Shown here: one piece after another, positions 8,622-21,845 of the stretch
Position numbering within the stretch: the first letter of the stretch is position 1
Layout of the letters: each line of letters opens with the position of its first letter
Origin: Viscum album
Lineage: Eukaryota > Streptophyta > Magnoliopsida > Santalales > Viscaceae
Length of the DNA stretch: 64,000 nt
Assembly: GCA_963277665.1 (NCBI GenBank)
Contig: OY728152.1
Location: 1,191,468,357 to 1,191,532,356 of the forward strand
Direction of reading: 5' to 3'
The notes under the pieces: generated by a model
The model's input: the letters and a program-made list of their open reading frames with translations, nothing else
Database searches by the model: none
Told to the model about the DNA's origin: nothing
Position numbers and translations under genes: made by a program

Positions 8622-9850
8622 GAGTTTCTCGTATTAAAAGAAAACTACTACCTCTTGATTCTTTGGAGATGTAGAGGTGGTGGAAGAATATTCTTCATTC
8701 GATAAAGCCACTGGAATTTGTCGATCATGGTTTGTTGCTACCTTAGCTTCCATCTCTATCAGTAGAATGTGTTGTGTCACTTCACCATAGGTTCCTCTCT
8801 TGATGAAGTCATGCCAAAAACTCTACCCCGAGGCCCATTTAAATAGAGGGGGGTAGGGTGAGTAACAAACCAAGGAATAAAGGAGGTCCATCAAATTATG
8901 TAATTAATGTGCCAAATTATTATCATGGGAGGTGGTTATGTAACCAAAGTGTAACAGAGCATTTAATATCCCATATTAAATGTCTGAATACCTCTGTGGT
9001 CCCTGCCACCACCGTTCAAGAGGTGGTAGGAAAAAATAAAATAATAATTTTTTTATTTTAAAAATTCATAAATGATGCTAAAAATAACTTTTCACCTAAC
9101 ATATTGTGGTCAATGTGAAACCTCCCTTAAGAGAATCCCACCACTGTGATTTTAACAGTTATCTCATATTTTAATTTTGAGAATCATTTTAATAGATAGA
9201 AATTTCTACCTGCACGTTTACTAAACGTACCGTTAAAAATGTTAAAAAATATTTAATAGTCACCCTCGACCCACACCGGTCAAGGTTAGGCTCTGCCTAA
9301 GGGATACACACCCTCATGAGTTCAATTGGACTCTTGGATTTCCAATACAATTTAATGTTTAGGAGTTAATTAATTTTACAATAAAATAATTGTTACTTGA
9401 TTATTTTATTTTGGCCAACAACTAACTTCCACTATTAGCCCACGCCGACCAAAGTTAGGATCTTCCTAAAGAAAGAATACCATCAGAAGTTTAGTGGTGG
9501 TCTTATATTTTTATTCTGAGTAACTCTTCAAGTGTTATAAACATTTGAAAAATAAAATAATTTTATTTATTAACTTTATTTATGGTTATGTCATTTTCGT
9601 GTTTTCTCACTGGAGTCCTACACCGACTAAACTAAAGTCGCGCATTGGGTAAACCCTCAATCCCAAACTCAATGGCACCCTTATATTTCAGATCTAGGCA
9701 TCCGTTTTAGAGTTATTCCACTTTTCTAGGAAAAATACACACTCAAGCTATTATAAACTTAACACATTTTGGACGGATCATTTTGGGCACTCTGGGCCTT
9801 AGAATCATGTGCTGTCAGATTTTACGGTCTCATAATAATTAAAAATTATC
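8622..9850 (+). repeat. LTR-like region with TATA-like box, outside the CACTA end
   Basis: This flank has mixed base composition and a TATA-like CATTTAAATAGAGG at 8837-8850, followed downstream by repeated blocks. The pattern resembles an LTR with U3, promoter and repeats, but no partner LTR or boundary was found. The small open frame at 8858-9061 has no family resemblance. Confidence 0.35.
9255..9720. repeat. Three diverged tandem repeats, about 170-178 bp each
   Basis: Comparable blocks start near 9271 (CCACACCGGTCAAGGTTAGG), 9440 (CCACGCCGACCAAAGTTAGG) and 9618 (CTACACCGACTAAACTAAAG). Each is followed by a similar run of 'CTAAG...ACACCCTCA' type and an AT-rich spacer. A weaker first copy may start near 9095. 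Confidence 0.7.
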
Positions 9851-12780
9851 CGGAAATTCTAGGACTTATCAATATTTTTCTTTAACAAAGAATTCTAATC
9901 AAATAGAGAATTATTTTTAAAAAATATGATTTTCTAAATAATAAATGATCTTATTTTCTATTTTATTTAAACTAATTAAATTTCATTAAAATAAAAAGTA
10001 TCCATTATTTTATATATTCATATAATTCATGAAGTTGTAAATCCTATTAAATTTCATTAATTCTATAGTTGTGTTTATAATTATCACATATAAATATTTA
10101 TATTTTAACTAAATATGTAAGTTTTTTTTACATTTGATTTTACATAAGGAGAAGGTTATCAAAAATATTGAATTTCATAAGGGTAATCATATATTAATAT
10201 CACATGGTATTAAATTATCCCAAATAAATAAATTTCTTTCTCAAAATTTTAGTTATCCCTAATACAAAATTTATACTTGGGTATCTCAATGATAGTTATA
10301 ACTGATGATTGTTTTTCAAATTTGGTGACTATGATAATAACATAGGTATAACTAGGTAAAATATTTTTACATCCATAATGTTTTGTAGACTCATATAATC
10401 TATATTCCCCGCATTTTCACACATAAAAAATATTTCAGTTCATCGAATAAATTTTTTTTGTGTACTAATTACGACTTTCTTATATATGGTAAATTGAGTC
10501 AATATTCCTTATCAACTTAGAATGTTGAATTTCAAAATGGTACCATCATTATATTCTTCCCTGAGTATGGGTTTTCAACTATGTCGGCATTGTTAATATG
10601 ACTTATTGATATAATGTTTGTCATAATCATATGATTTTCCACTCCATCCCTTATATTGTTAGGTTTTTTGTTAATCCAGTTTATACATTTTACATGGAAT
10701 TAAATATTCACTAGGTTTTTTCAGGCATTAACTCTTACTATGAAAAATATTTGTTAACATGAGTGGTGATCCATATAAATAGACACATTTATATTTATAA
10801 ATAATATTTCTCAATTTATAACACTATCATCTTAGTAAATAATTCTCTAAAATCAACTTATATTAGAATTGGATCAACCAATATTTCACATAGATAAACA
10901 TATATCATTGATGCCTCCACATAGGGAAGATAATGGTGTGTTCTCTCATAATTCTTAACCTTTTACTCAGAGTATAGATACCATATTTACATTCAATTCA
11001 TTGAATTATAATAATCCCAAAAATAATTTAAATTTATGCTCTCAAAATTTTACTTATCCCTTATCAAACAACATTTATAATTCCATAAATAATATATCTA
11101 AGTATTTATGTGCCCTAACTATATATTATCAATTAAATACTTTTTGAAAATCCTATTTTAATCCCCATGTTAACAGAAAACTGTGATATTATATTTTCAT
11201 CTAAAAATAACTCTTTAAATAACTTTTAAATGGTTTAAACCAAATATATCACAAGGACACACACTGGTCACTATATATTATAATCCAAAAAATTAGATGA
11301 ACTTCTATAAAAATATTAACAATCAATTATAAATCCCATAATTACCCATTAAATTTCTAACTAACTTATTAAAAATAAAACAACCCATTATTATCTCAAT
11401 ATCTAGTGCATATTGATTTTAAGATTTATCCATACATCAATCACATGTTCTCCTATAGTTATCAAAAAATATAATAAACTCCACTAAATTATTTATAATG
11501 GTTATTTATACCATTTAATTAATTATTTCAAACGACTACAGAAAATGTATGAATGAATGTTCCATATATGTTTTATGTAATCATCAATAACATTTAAAAT
11601 ATAACAAAAGTTCTTCAATGAGTATCACTTAACTAATAAAAATAACTAAGACGAAAAATAATAAATTTCTTGTATAATATCAACCCCAATGACATAGGTA
11701 TGAATAGATAACAACACTTTCAAAAAAAAGATATCAATATAACAATATTGTTTTATCATTTATGTTCACTCCCTTATTCAATTAGAAAACATAGTGGTTT
11801 CTAGAAAATTATCATTATTATTATCATCTTAATTATAAATTAAAAAAAAACTATTTAAAAAATTGTTATGATTATATCCAATATATGGATATGACTACCT
11901 CAATATTAGTAGGTTATCAATTGTTAGTTTTTGAATATGTTATACTTACAGATCAACATATGACTATACTTATTCAAATAATGTTTATTCCTCATTTTTT
12001 CTATATGGTTTTCTCTCCAATTTAGATAAAATTATTATTAAATTCTCCATAACGTTTTTTAATCTGAATGTGACTGACCAAAGTATCTCCAATTAGATTA
12101 TCTCAAGTGATGTATAGTCCTATACCAAGTCATCAAGAATCGACTTTTATAATGAGTCAATACTCAACCAAACATTTTTTTGTGTGATTTCCCATAGTTA
12201 CATCTATTCCAAAGTTGTATCCACCTTCTAGTATCCTAAAATAGATATATTTCTTGGAAAAACTGCATAATATCAATATTACCAATAACTCATGATTCTA
12301 TCAAACACTTAGACCTATTCTTATATTTTTCAATAATGTTTTCTTATGTTAATCCCTATATGAAATTTAAATTATATCATTAACATTAAATTTATACTAC
12401 CCCAATAATTTGTCTATAAATTTTAATTTTTAATCATCTATAGCATTTTTGTCCTTAATTTATACACAATAAACGTTTTAATCTCAAATTTTATCTAAAA
12501 ATATCTATTGGCACCAACAATGATTCCAAATCCACTCAGTCCTAGAACCACTTTTCATTGTCTCAAATATTACATAAATGCCTTTTTACAGGATACAGAA
12601 TCATGTATATAACCATTCATATATATTAAATAAACATTATTATTGAATATATTATATTTAGAATGACCATTGCGTGTTTTCATATATAGAGAATTTGGAC
12701 ACCTCACAAACTAATAATGTCAATTTCATTATAAAAAAAGGAAATTATTTTCATTTATATATATATATATATATGAGAAA
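9851..12780. other. AT-rich stretch without recognised features
   Basis: No coding signal in either strand. One phrase near 10010-10050 (ATTCATGAAGTTGTAAATCC) resembles 14490-14515, suggesting part of a dispersed repeat. A (TA)n run lies at 12757-12774. Confidence 0.5.
12757..12774. repeat. (TA)n microsatellite
   Basis: A short uninterrupted alternating TA run. A second lies near 16482-16500 inside AT-rich DNA, and shorter ones occur near 59874-59887. Confidence 0.85.
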
Positions 12781-15000
12781 ATAAAAAAACACGATAAGTC
12801 TTCAACATATCACATAAATCCATCCTTATTTTCTATCATTATAAACATTTTCCATATAAAAAATTTCATTATAATGTGGTGAATGAAAACATAAGAAAGG
12901 GGAGAAATGAAATCCATAGTAGGTTATTTATATAACTCATGAAATCCTGGTATAATAATGGAAAAAATATTATGGTGGGGTAGTTAGGAAACATGAATCT
13001 TAAATAAACATGAAACTGAAATCATGATATATCCATATAAATAAATGAAAAAATAGTTTTCAATTGTAATTATTTCATATTAATGGAATTGAAAATGTAT
13101 GAAATTTAAAAAATATTTCGAATCTATTATCAAAGTCATTATCAAAGTATGTGAAGAGTAATACACAAAACATAACCTTTGTTGTCTCATGAGACCTATC
13201 GATGCATCGTGAACTAGCATAATCTAGGTCCCCAACCATCACCTGATTTTGTTGAACAGAATCATCATAATATTCATGAAAATGATTCGTACTATTTCCT
13301 AAAAAATCCCTTACCAAATAAAGTATTTCTATCCGTATACTAGGAAATAATTTAATGAAATACATAATCAACCAATATTAGTAGTCAATAATCACTAAAA
13401 GGCCAATAATTTCACCCTTTCACTAAAAATGATATCATGATCATAACTGATCTAGTAATTTATGTTGGATGGTAAAATATTACACATTCACCTTTCCAAT
13501 AACATTTCATGATCGGATAATAAAAGATGAAACTCCAATACCATTCCCCATATCAATAAAAGGGATATAATGATCATTACTCATCTTGATAATAAGGTGG
13601 ATGGTCATAAAATAATATAAATTGATAAGTGTAAAATCATTATAAAAGGATTTATAATATATTAATTTATATCAACATTACACCATGAGATAATACCGCA
13701 TTATAAAGTAAAATGTAATTATATACATAAATTATATTAAATATTTTTTTTCTAAATGATCATAACTCAATGAAATAATGTTGAGTTTCCAAATAAATTT
13801 ATTACTTGTGAAAAATTTAATATATTGATATTATAAAATGGTAATATGATTTTACCAGTATATCCCATGATATATAAGATCTAATTTATTGAAAATTCAT
13901 GGGACTATAAATTAATAGAATATAACACAAGGGGATGATGGTGTATAACTTGTAACATGTCTCAAAGAATCATTATTTTGATGAAGAAAAATCATACTGC
14001 TTGTGTAAAATTTTATTACGGACTGCTCAAATTATTGGTATTGTAATTTAAATTATAATGATGTGATTAAATTATTATTCATTATATTATATCTAAAATA
14101 TGTAGTATATACACTACAAAAATTAAATTGGCTTCATAATACAAATTTTTTTCAAAGAGTGGGGTCTGATATGAAAAAATTTACATATTTAAGAAGTTTT
14201 GAATAAAAAACAATTAAAAGAGGAGTTATAATTAAACATTAGATATCATGATTCAAATATAATCATGATATGATATCTAAAATTGATAGTACATAAACCA
14301 AATAATTCAAATTATGTTCATGATACCAAATAGTTCTCAAAGAGTGGAATTTGAGATGAACAACCCTTACCACTTCTCCATAATTTCCTAGAATCATGTT
14401 AACGTATTAAATAATTTACATATATATTTATTAGTCACTTAATTTAAAACATTATTCATATTAATTTCATTCATAATTTTTATATACATTCATTATCTTC
14501 ATGAATTTGTAAATCTTCTATATCGGCTATTTATGATCTTGAATTTTTATAACAATTTCATTTTATTAGAGTATATATATATTATTGTTAAATATATTAA
14601 CATTTATAGGTAATTAATTATACTTACATGGAGTCATTATATTTATTTATGTGTTAAAAAATTATTCCATGAGTAATTTAGTCTTCATACTTGATGATGA
14701 AAATCACCAGAACCATGATTTAGTGATTACTAACAATCAAAGTGGGTCTTATTAATTAATGAGTTAAATATTAATATAACTTCTCCAAAAATAGATAAAT
14801 ATTATTATTTACTAATTTATATAATATTATAATATTAATGGTCTTCCCATGTCATTGATGGTTTTAATTCATAGTATTGTTCTAGTTGGTGGTTAAACCG
14901 ACCCTAATGTGAACAAACATCGATGTAATATACAGCCGATCTGTTATAAAATTCTTAAAATAGAAGACTAATGAAAATATTTAGTTTATATTGGATTGAT
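12780..15000 (-). repeat. Inverted partial copy of the long LTR-like repeat
   Basis: Several phrases match the copy at 58750-62750 in the same orientation and order. Examples are TTTCATTATAATGTGGTGAATGAAAACATAA near 12865 against a near-identical run near 58945, the 'TCTC-AAGAGTGGAATTTGAGATG...CCCTTACC' block near 14335-14376 against 61805-61855, and GTGGTTAAACCGACC...CATCG near 14890-14932 against 62390. It therefore reads opposite to the copies at 38900-43450 and 51820-55940. Ends are not resolved. Confidence 0.5.
13075..13371 (-). other. 98-codon open stretch, no recognised product
   Basis: Open on the minus strand inside the repeat copy. The translation shows no domain I know and has the Phe/Ile/Tyr-rich make-up expected from AT-rich non-coding DNA. 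Probably chance. Confidence 0.2.
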
Positions 15001-16943
15001 ATAGATAAATTATAATTTTTTAAAAGAATAATTACTATATTAATACTTATTTCACAATTTTAATAAAATATTATCCTCTCAGTACATTTATTTTATGTGA
15101 GTAAATTAATGATGATCACTTATCAAAAATAACATTGATAGGCTACCTAATTTTTCATAATATAACCGCAAATAATTCAAAAATATATATTTTTCTTGTA
15201 ATACTAATACAATATCAATCCATGAATAATGGTGATATAAAATAAATCATATTGCACTGTGTAAGAAATGGTCCTCTTGACACATGAACAATGATTGATT
15301 TTTCCTAATGGATGAGGTATATAAAATAATTAAAGAAACTAAGAATAATATAATAACATAATAGTAAATGAATATTAATAACATAGATTTTTTAATTATC
15401 TTAGTATAAGTTTTAAATAACTTAATTAAGAATAATTATTATGTATTTGATAGTACACATGTTCAAGATATGAATTTTCTTTGGAAGCCTCATGGAAAAT
15501 AAAGGCCATATGCTAACAAATTAAAAGAATGGAAATTTTAATGTAGGGGAATGTTATAAGAGGATATTAATGTTATATTTTGATGTAGAAATTCTAAAAT
15601 TTAGTTATGTTTTGAGTAGGGAAGATGATACCCAGTTAATAGAGAAGATATGCATAGTTTTGGAAATACACAATGAATTTTAGAAATTTTATTTAACTTT
15701 TAAAGGGTAAAGGGATACATAACTTGAAAAATGAGAAAATTAGGTTTTCTTTTTTCAATAGAAACAAAAAATATAAATTCATAAACACAGTTTAAATTTT
15801 ATTTCTTTTTCCGTTAGTAATATACATTTTACTATTTTTACTTTTTTAAAGAGATAAATAAATTTTAACTATAATTATTTTTTTAATTAATAAAATTAAT
15901 ATTGAAAAGATTAATTATCTTGTATCTTAATATTTAAAATTTTAAAAACATTAAATCAATGAAATTTTATTCATAAAATTAAATTAAATTTTAAAATGTA
16001 AACACAGAAATGTGTAAAACTGAAATTTGAGAGATAATGGTTTTAAGATTTAAATTTATATATAAGCTAATATTAACATAGATACTAATTTTAGTGAATT
16101 AAATTAAATTTTAATAACAAAAATAATGGTTATGCAGTTTTCATGGAAATATAAAAGTAATTCTTAGGTACTAATATTTGATTGAATGGAAAGGATAAAA
16201 ATAGTCATTATATTAAACCAACATTAATATTAGTTAAAAAAAATATTTCCATGTGTTTTGTAATGTTAAAATAATATAATAAATTTATTAAATTTATTCC
16301 TAAGATTTTTATTTCCTTAAATAAAAGGCTTTATAAATTTATTTGTAATTATTTTATAATTATACACTAATAAAATAATATTTTTCTGAAAACATAATTT
16401 TTGAAGCACAAACTTCCCTTTTTTGAAGAATCACAACAATTAATTAAAAGATAATTTTGATATGAGGAATTAAATTATAGATTATATATATATATATATA
16501 TGTATCATATTATTGAATTTATAAATTAATTTTATTGTGTAATATTTGGAAATATTATTAAAAATAATATAATTATAAAATGAGATTTACCATTATTAAC
16601 TACTATTAAAATCATCTTATAACAATTACCAACTGAATTAGTGTTAAAAACAATTAATATGAAATAAAGTATCATTATTAATATTTTTATTAAAATTGAA
16701 ATTTTTATCTCATATATGGAATTTAATTATACAAATTATTTACTTAATAATTAATGATATCATTATCCAATTTGTGAAACTAATTGACTTTCATAAATAT
16801 TAACAGATTATTTTCTTTTCAATATCATTTTTATAACAATTTGTTTACTCTTATGAATATTAATAATTAAATCACTAGATTTATAATAGAAAAATATAAA
16901 TATTTACATTTTATCTAAATTTTTCATGGTTTCATTTAAATTA
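15001..16943. other. AT-rich stretch without recognised features
   Basis: Nothing coding was seen. A (TA)n run lies near 16482-16500. Confidence 0.5.
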
Positions 16944-17235
16944 CACTAGTGGAAATGAAGGCAATACCAACAGGCCTATTCCAATGCTTTTAAAAAGAAT
17001 TGGTACAGGACATTCTATGACAATTGTTTGTTATAAATATTGTTATATGGTTATTTTTTGAAGGTTATATGAATAGTTTTATGAAATCATTTGTTATAGC
17101 TTATGGATATACCAGTGGATATGAATTATCATTGGAATAAGAAACATAGGAAAAAGTTTTACTTATGATGATTTCAAAAAATTAGATAAAATTATCTATA
17201 CCGATGGTTTTAAGAAAATGTTGGCATAGAGTACC
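16944..17235 (+). repeat. Left terminus and subterminal repeats of the second CACTA element
   Basis: After CACTAGTGG come ATACCAACAGG, a partner CCAATGC...TTGGTACAGG, ATACCAGTGG and TATACCGATGGTTTTAAGAA ending in TGTTGGCATA. The units are degenerate palindromes around ACCAACGG-TTT-CCGTTGGTA. The 3 bp before the terminus are TTA. Confidence 0.75.
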
Positions 17236-19983
17236 CCAAAACTAATCAGACAACAACTCTCCTGATTTCCCCTTTCGATCCAAACTCTTTCCTTAACACT
17301 ATTCTTACTAGGCATATCAATCAATCTTATCCAGGTGCATCAATCCATCCTTGGAATATATATTCATTTTGTTGTTCTAAAACATAAAAATTATTAGTTT
17401 CATCTCAAGATTTATTTTGAGTGACATTAAATTTTCTCCCATGTCCACAAAAATCTCTTATCCCTTAAGGTTTTTGTTTGATTCTTATTCAATATCAAAT
17501 TAGTAAGTTCCAAATACTTCATCTATTATTTATACAACCATTTACATTTATTTTTATGTCTAAATGAATAACAGTGAATTCTTGGGTTATATTACAAATT
17601 CATTGAGTGAAGGTAATATTTAATTAATTTTTTTATTAAATTTTATAATAAATTTGAATATGTCAAATTCTTTTTTTTAATTTAGTTACACAATACATTT
17701 TTTATATATATAACATGAACCAATTTCCTATATAGTGAAATATTATTGTTTATATTGAATGAATTTTTTATAAAACATATATTGACAAACAATTTGTTCA
17801 TTTTCATGATTTTCATTCTTTATTTTTCTTATTTTGTAAAATCTAAGATGGGGGTTCAATAAATATTTGATAATTTCATTTTTGGATCTGAGGGATCATT
17901 TATAATTCATATTTTTAAAAAATTTGTTTATTTTTAATGATGATATTAATTAAGTTGGAAAATAAATACATCCATCGTGGGGAATAGAAATTCACCACCT
18001 AGGCGAAAATTATACTCTGACCAACCTAGTGGTTCATATACACTGGCCGACAGTACAAGGTGGTGGTAGTAGAGATACATCTTCCACTTTGTGTACCTGA
18101 TCACGACCCACCCCTCACCCTAACATGCCATCAACAAAACCATCTAATCCCATTGTTTTTTCAGAGACACCGATGATATTTACACATCCCATGTTTTGAC
18201 CACTATTCCCATTGGGGCCTCCTCCCATATCTTTACGTTATCTAATGATGATTCATAATCTCCATCTTTATAATGCATTTCCACATACGTCTAAGCCATC
18301 TTGATTCCATTATACTAAATACTCCTCAATATTATAAAATCCATACTCTATGACTTCTGAACGGATACAATCTAAGCCTCCAGATTATATGTTGGGACTA
18401 ACTCCATCTTTTTAGGGTGAATTTCATTTAGATCATGGGGATCCAACGATACCCAGTGATCAGACTACCTCATGTATATTTATAGAACCGTAGATTTTTT
18501 TCACTATAAATGTTTTTCATTATATTATATATTGGTATAATATTTGTTTTTTATATCACAGATTGATGACTATATATGTAGTTCGGTTTTACACACATGC
18601 ATACCGTGGGGAACAACTATACATAGATGATGGGGGAGTAAAATGAGGATAACCAAATGATAGGATAATGAGGATGACAATTTAAGAGATTTATTCCGAA
18701 ACATTCCAAATAATATGACAACATTCACGTATGGACACTCTCTAAGTGACACCTACAAAATATAGTAAATTATAAACATTGGGTGCTAAAATATTTTTTT
18801 TGAAAATTAATTGGATTTATTGATATATTATTGTAATTTTATTTATGTCAATTGATAAGTTTGTGGGAGGTTGCTTTTAATTTTCCCAATGGTGGGTCTA
18901 TGGGGACATCATGACTCATTGAATTAAGTGACCATTAGAGAACATATAAGAAATATTTTTTAGAGTGGATGGAGTTATGGAGTTGGTAAACTTTAGAGAT
19001 CACAACTATCATGAATGGATATCAGGTAGAATATTATTGGGAAATGATTTCTCATTAGAAGAGTATATACATCATGGTATAAATTAAATTTGAGGTATTT
19101 GAATGAAAATTGCCCTGATTTTCAATATTATTATTTTGGTTTTTTTTTGAAATTATTTTTTATGAAGCATTAGGAAGAAATAAATAAAAAAATGTAATAA
19201 TATACCTCCAAACTTGAAGGAAGTCTACATTTTTAGTTAATGAGAGGAAGAATTTATCAACCTAATTTAATATTATTAGGGAATAATATTTATAGACACT
19301 ACTCATTATCAAAAAAATGATATTTTGGTTTTTTATACATGGTTGAAAATTTGATTCATTTTATCACATTGGAATAACATAAAGGTTTTATAGACAATTT
19401 TTTATTATAAACGTTTTTTATAAATTTTATATATTAATATACAAGGAAAGGATTTTCAAATAGACACTAGTGGTATATTTAAGTAAATAAGGATTAACTT
19501 CTTAAGGATATGACTCTAAATATATAAATTTACATATGATATACTATTATAAATATTTATTTTTTTGAGTATTATAAATAAATATATTAAGTATTATTTT
19601 ATATACAAAATTGATCATGGATCATTATATTATATTTTGGGAAAATACATATTAAGTAATATGTGTGAATGTATATTTGAACTTATTGATGATAAAGATA
19701 TCCCAAATAAATTACAGTCCTCATTTACTTAATTGTAAAAAATAAATTTTATTCTAGTTTAAAATATAAATATTTATATTTTTTGAATAATATATTTATA
19801 TTAATCATAAATTTAAGAAATTCATTTATTAAATCCAATTTTATGTATATTAATTTTAAAATGAATTTAATATACAATTTAATTTAAATTTTTTTATTAA
19901 TGAAGCTCATATCAGTAAATATGATTTAATGTATATATATATAATCAACTTGTAAATTGTGATATGCCCCATGTACAATTTTT

Positions 19984-20049
19984 TTGAATATTTACTAAAT
20001 GGTGCACTATGATTTAATTCATTGTGAGAAATATTTAGTAAATATTCAA
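19984..20049. repeat. Perfect 17-bp inverted repeat (foldback), longer imperfect stem
   Basis: TTGAATATTTACTAAAT at 19984-20000 is exactly complementary to ATTTAGTAAATATTCAA at 20033-20049, with a 32-base loop. Outside the perfect arms CCCCATGTAC (left) and the ATAGGG-containing right flank continue an imperfect pairing, so the whole foldback may span about 19960-20080. It resembles a small MITE. Confidence 0.75.
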
Positions 20050-20999
20050 TAGTAAATTAACATAGGGTAGATAAAATACAATATATAGTGGACAATGTCA
20101 TTTTGATTTCCCTGATATCTCATTATATTTTCCATTACTTAACTCATCAGAGATAAATTTATTCAAATACAATTACTTGTATATTTATAAAACCATTTTA
20201 TCTATCCATGGTTTTCCAAATTCAAATAAATTATTTTTTCACATGAAGGAGGTGTAAGATAAATCCATAAAATGATATAATTTTTTTCACTATAATTCAT
20301 GTACCATATGATTTTCTATTCCGTTTCATATAGAATTATTATCAATTTGACATTGGTAATAAAATTAATTTTTAATTTCATATTTTCAATTATGTTCTTC
20401 AATATTCAATTTTATTGTAGAGAATGGTTTTTAATATTAAAGGACATGTTCCTTGAAGAAAATTGTTTTTCTCGAGAAGAAAGATAAAATATTGATGAAT
20501 GATAATCAATCCTCGACAACAGTATATTGTATATTTTAAATTTTTTATTTGGAATTTTAAAATATAATTTTTTTATTAAATGTCAATTTATATTTTTAAC
20601 CTTTTTCTTTTGTGGCCCTTGATCGGTAGGAATCATACAACATTGGATCAAATGATCACTTACATCACATTTTGGGAGATGAGAACCATGAAAGAGTACG
20701 CTATCAACCAGGGATGATTGTTGTCTTGATGAGGTGTTTTTAAAATTCATGTGCAAGTTATAGTATCCCCATGTTGGAAAAACTATTTAATGTGAAGCAT
20801 AAGATGATTCTAAAGAAGAAAATGACAAAAAATCATACAAGAGAGTGAAATGAATTAAATGGAAAATATTATGTTTATGAAATTTATCGATGTTTTATGT
20901 CCATTAATTACACAAAATATTTTCATTTGATATGATGAACATAATGAAATAATGAATTAATTATATATTATATTGGTCACTAGTCAAAGATATTTTAGG

Positions 21000-21165
21000 G
21001 ATCATGGTGTTCTTGGGAATAGCGATAGAGAGGATGATGATAAGTTAGAGGGCTAGGATGATGGTGAGGAAGACCGAAAGGATGAATATGAGATTAAGGC
21101 TGGGGATGAGGATGAAGATCAGGATTATGATTACAATTATAATAATGATGTTCATGGAGGAAAAT
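21000..21165 (+). pseudogene. Acidic protein-coding relic inside the second CACTA element
   Basis: One frame from 21000 reads an unusually Asp/Glu-rich sequence (runs such as R-E-D-D-D-K-L-E-G and G-D-E-D-E-D-Q-D-Y-D-Y) broken once by TAG at 21054-21056. The higher-GC, codon-like texture stands out from the AT-rich surroundings. It ends just before the right subterminal repeats, where the last exon of an element gene would lie. I cannot name the protein. Confidence 0.45.
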
Positions 21166-21524
21166 TTTACACTTTAATTTATTTACTTATATTTATGTAA
21201 TTTTATGTTTTATGATTTATTCTAAATGAATATATGAGATGATTTTATCTGTGTTATTACTCATTGAATGCATTAATTTAATAATTATTTTATCATTATA
21301 TTTATATTGGTTAATTATGTATGGTTTAATTTAATTGACTAAGGTGGGTGATTATATGGATTATTATTAATATATTAAATAGGTTATATTTTTTTGTAGG
21401 TTATATTTTTTGTTGGTAGGTTCTTCTGGTGTTGTATGTTTTCTGTAGTTCTCGGTTCATCATTTCCTAGTTAAGTGGGTTAAGAGGGGGTGCTACTGGA
21501 CTAAGAATTGGGGGGGGGGGGTCT

Positions 21525-21845
21525 ATACCATCAATTTCAAACCCATAGGTATATCAGTAAAAAAATGTTTTTAGGGAATGTTGGGGTAGGTCTATAACAA
21601 CGGTTCAAACCATTGGTATATGTATATACCAACGGTTTTGAACCACTAGTTTATGTATATACTAATGATTCTCCGTAAACCATTGTCTAAAAAAATATTC
21701 TCACGACCCTATACCAAAAGATCAATAAGAAACATTAGTATATGTCTTTCCCATTATGCGTGTAACCAACAGTTTGGAGAACCTTTGGTATAAGATATTC
21801 CAAATATATTCTGTCCAATACCAATAGTTCTAAATTGTTTAAAGG
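21525..21845. repeat. Right subterminal repeats of the second CACTA element
   Basis: At least six units are visible, for instance AACGGTTCAAACCATTGGTA near 21600 and TATACCAACGGTTTTGAACC near 21634, then weaker units to CCAATAGTTCTAAATTG near 21830. They are the same family as the left-end units. A G11 run at about 21511-21521 precedes them. Confidence 0.8.

Larger units (their letters stand above)
16944..21845 (+). mobile_element. Second CACTA-like transposon, decayed
   Basis: The left end starts CACTAGTGGAAATGAAGG at 16944, a CACTA-type terminus, and runs at once into repeats of the type 'ATACCAACGG...CCATTGGTATA' (to about 17235). The same repeat type reappears at 21525-21845, giving the mirrored subterminal layout of these elements. 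The right terminus itself is not recognisable. Between lie AT-rich DNA, a foldback (19984-20049), a possible proline-rich coding trace near 18110-18240 and an acidic coding trace at 21000-21165. No tnp2 core was found, so it is either a non-autonomous copy or too decayed to read. Confidence 0.7.

Noticed and set aside
14111..14125. CACTACAAAAATTAA, which looks like a CACTA or MITE terminus.
   Set aside because: No subterminal repeats follow and no partner end was seen. In AT-rich DNA this short match is likely by chance.
14241..14278. Short inverted repeat ATATCATGATT / AATCATGATAT.
   Set aside because: The arms are 11 bp and A/T-rich. Many such pairs are expected by chance here, unlike the 17-bp foldback at 19984.
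18570..18752. 60-codon minus-strand frame inside the second CACTA element.
   Set aside because: No domain was recognised, and the better coding traces of that element are on the plus strand.
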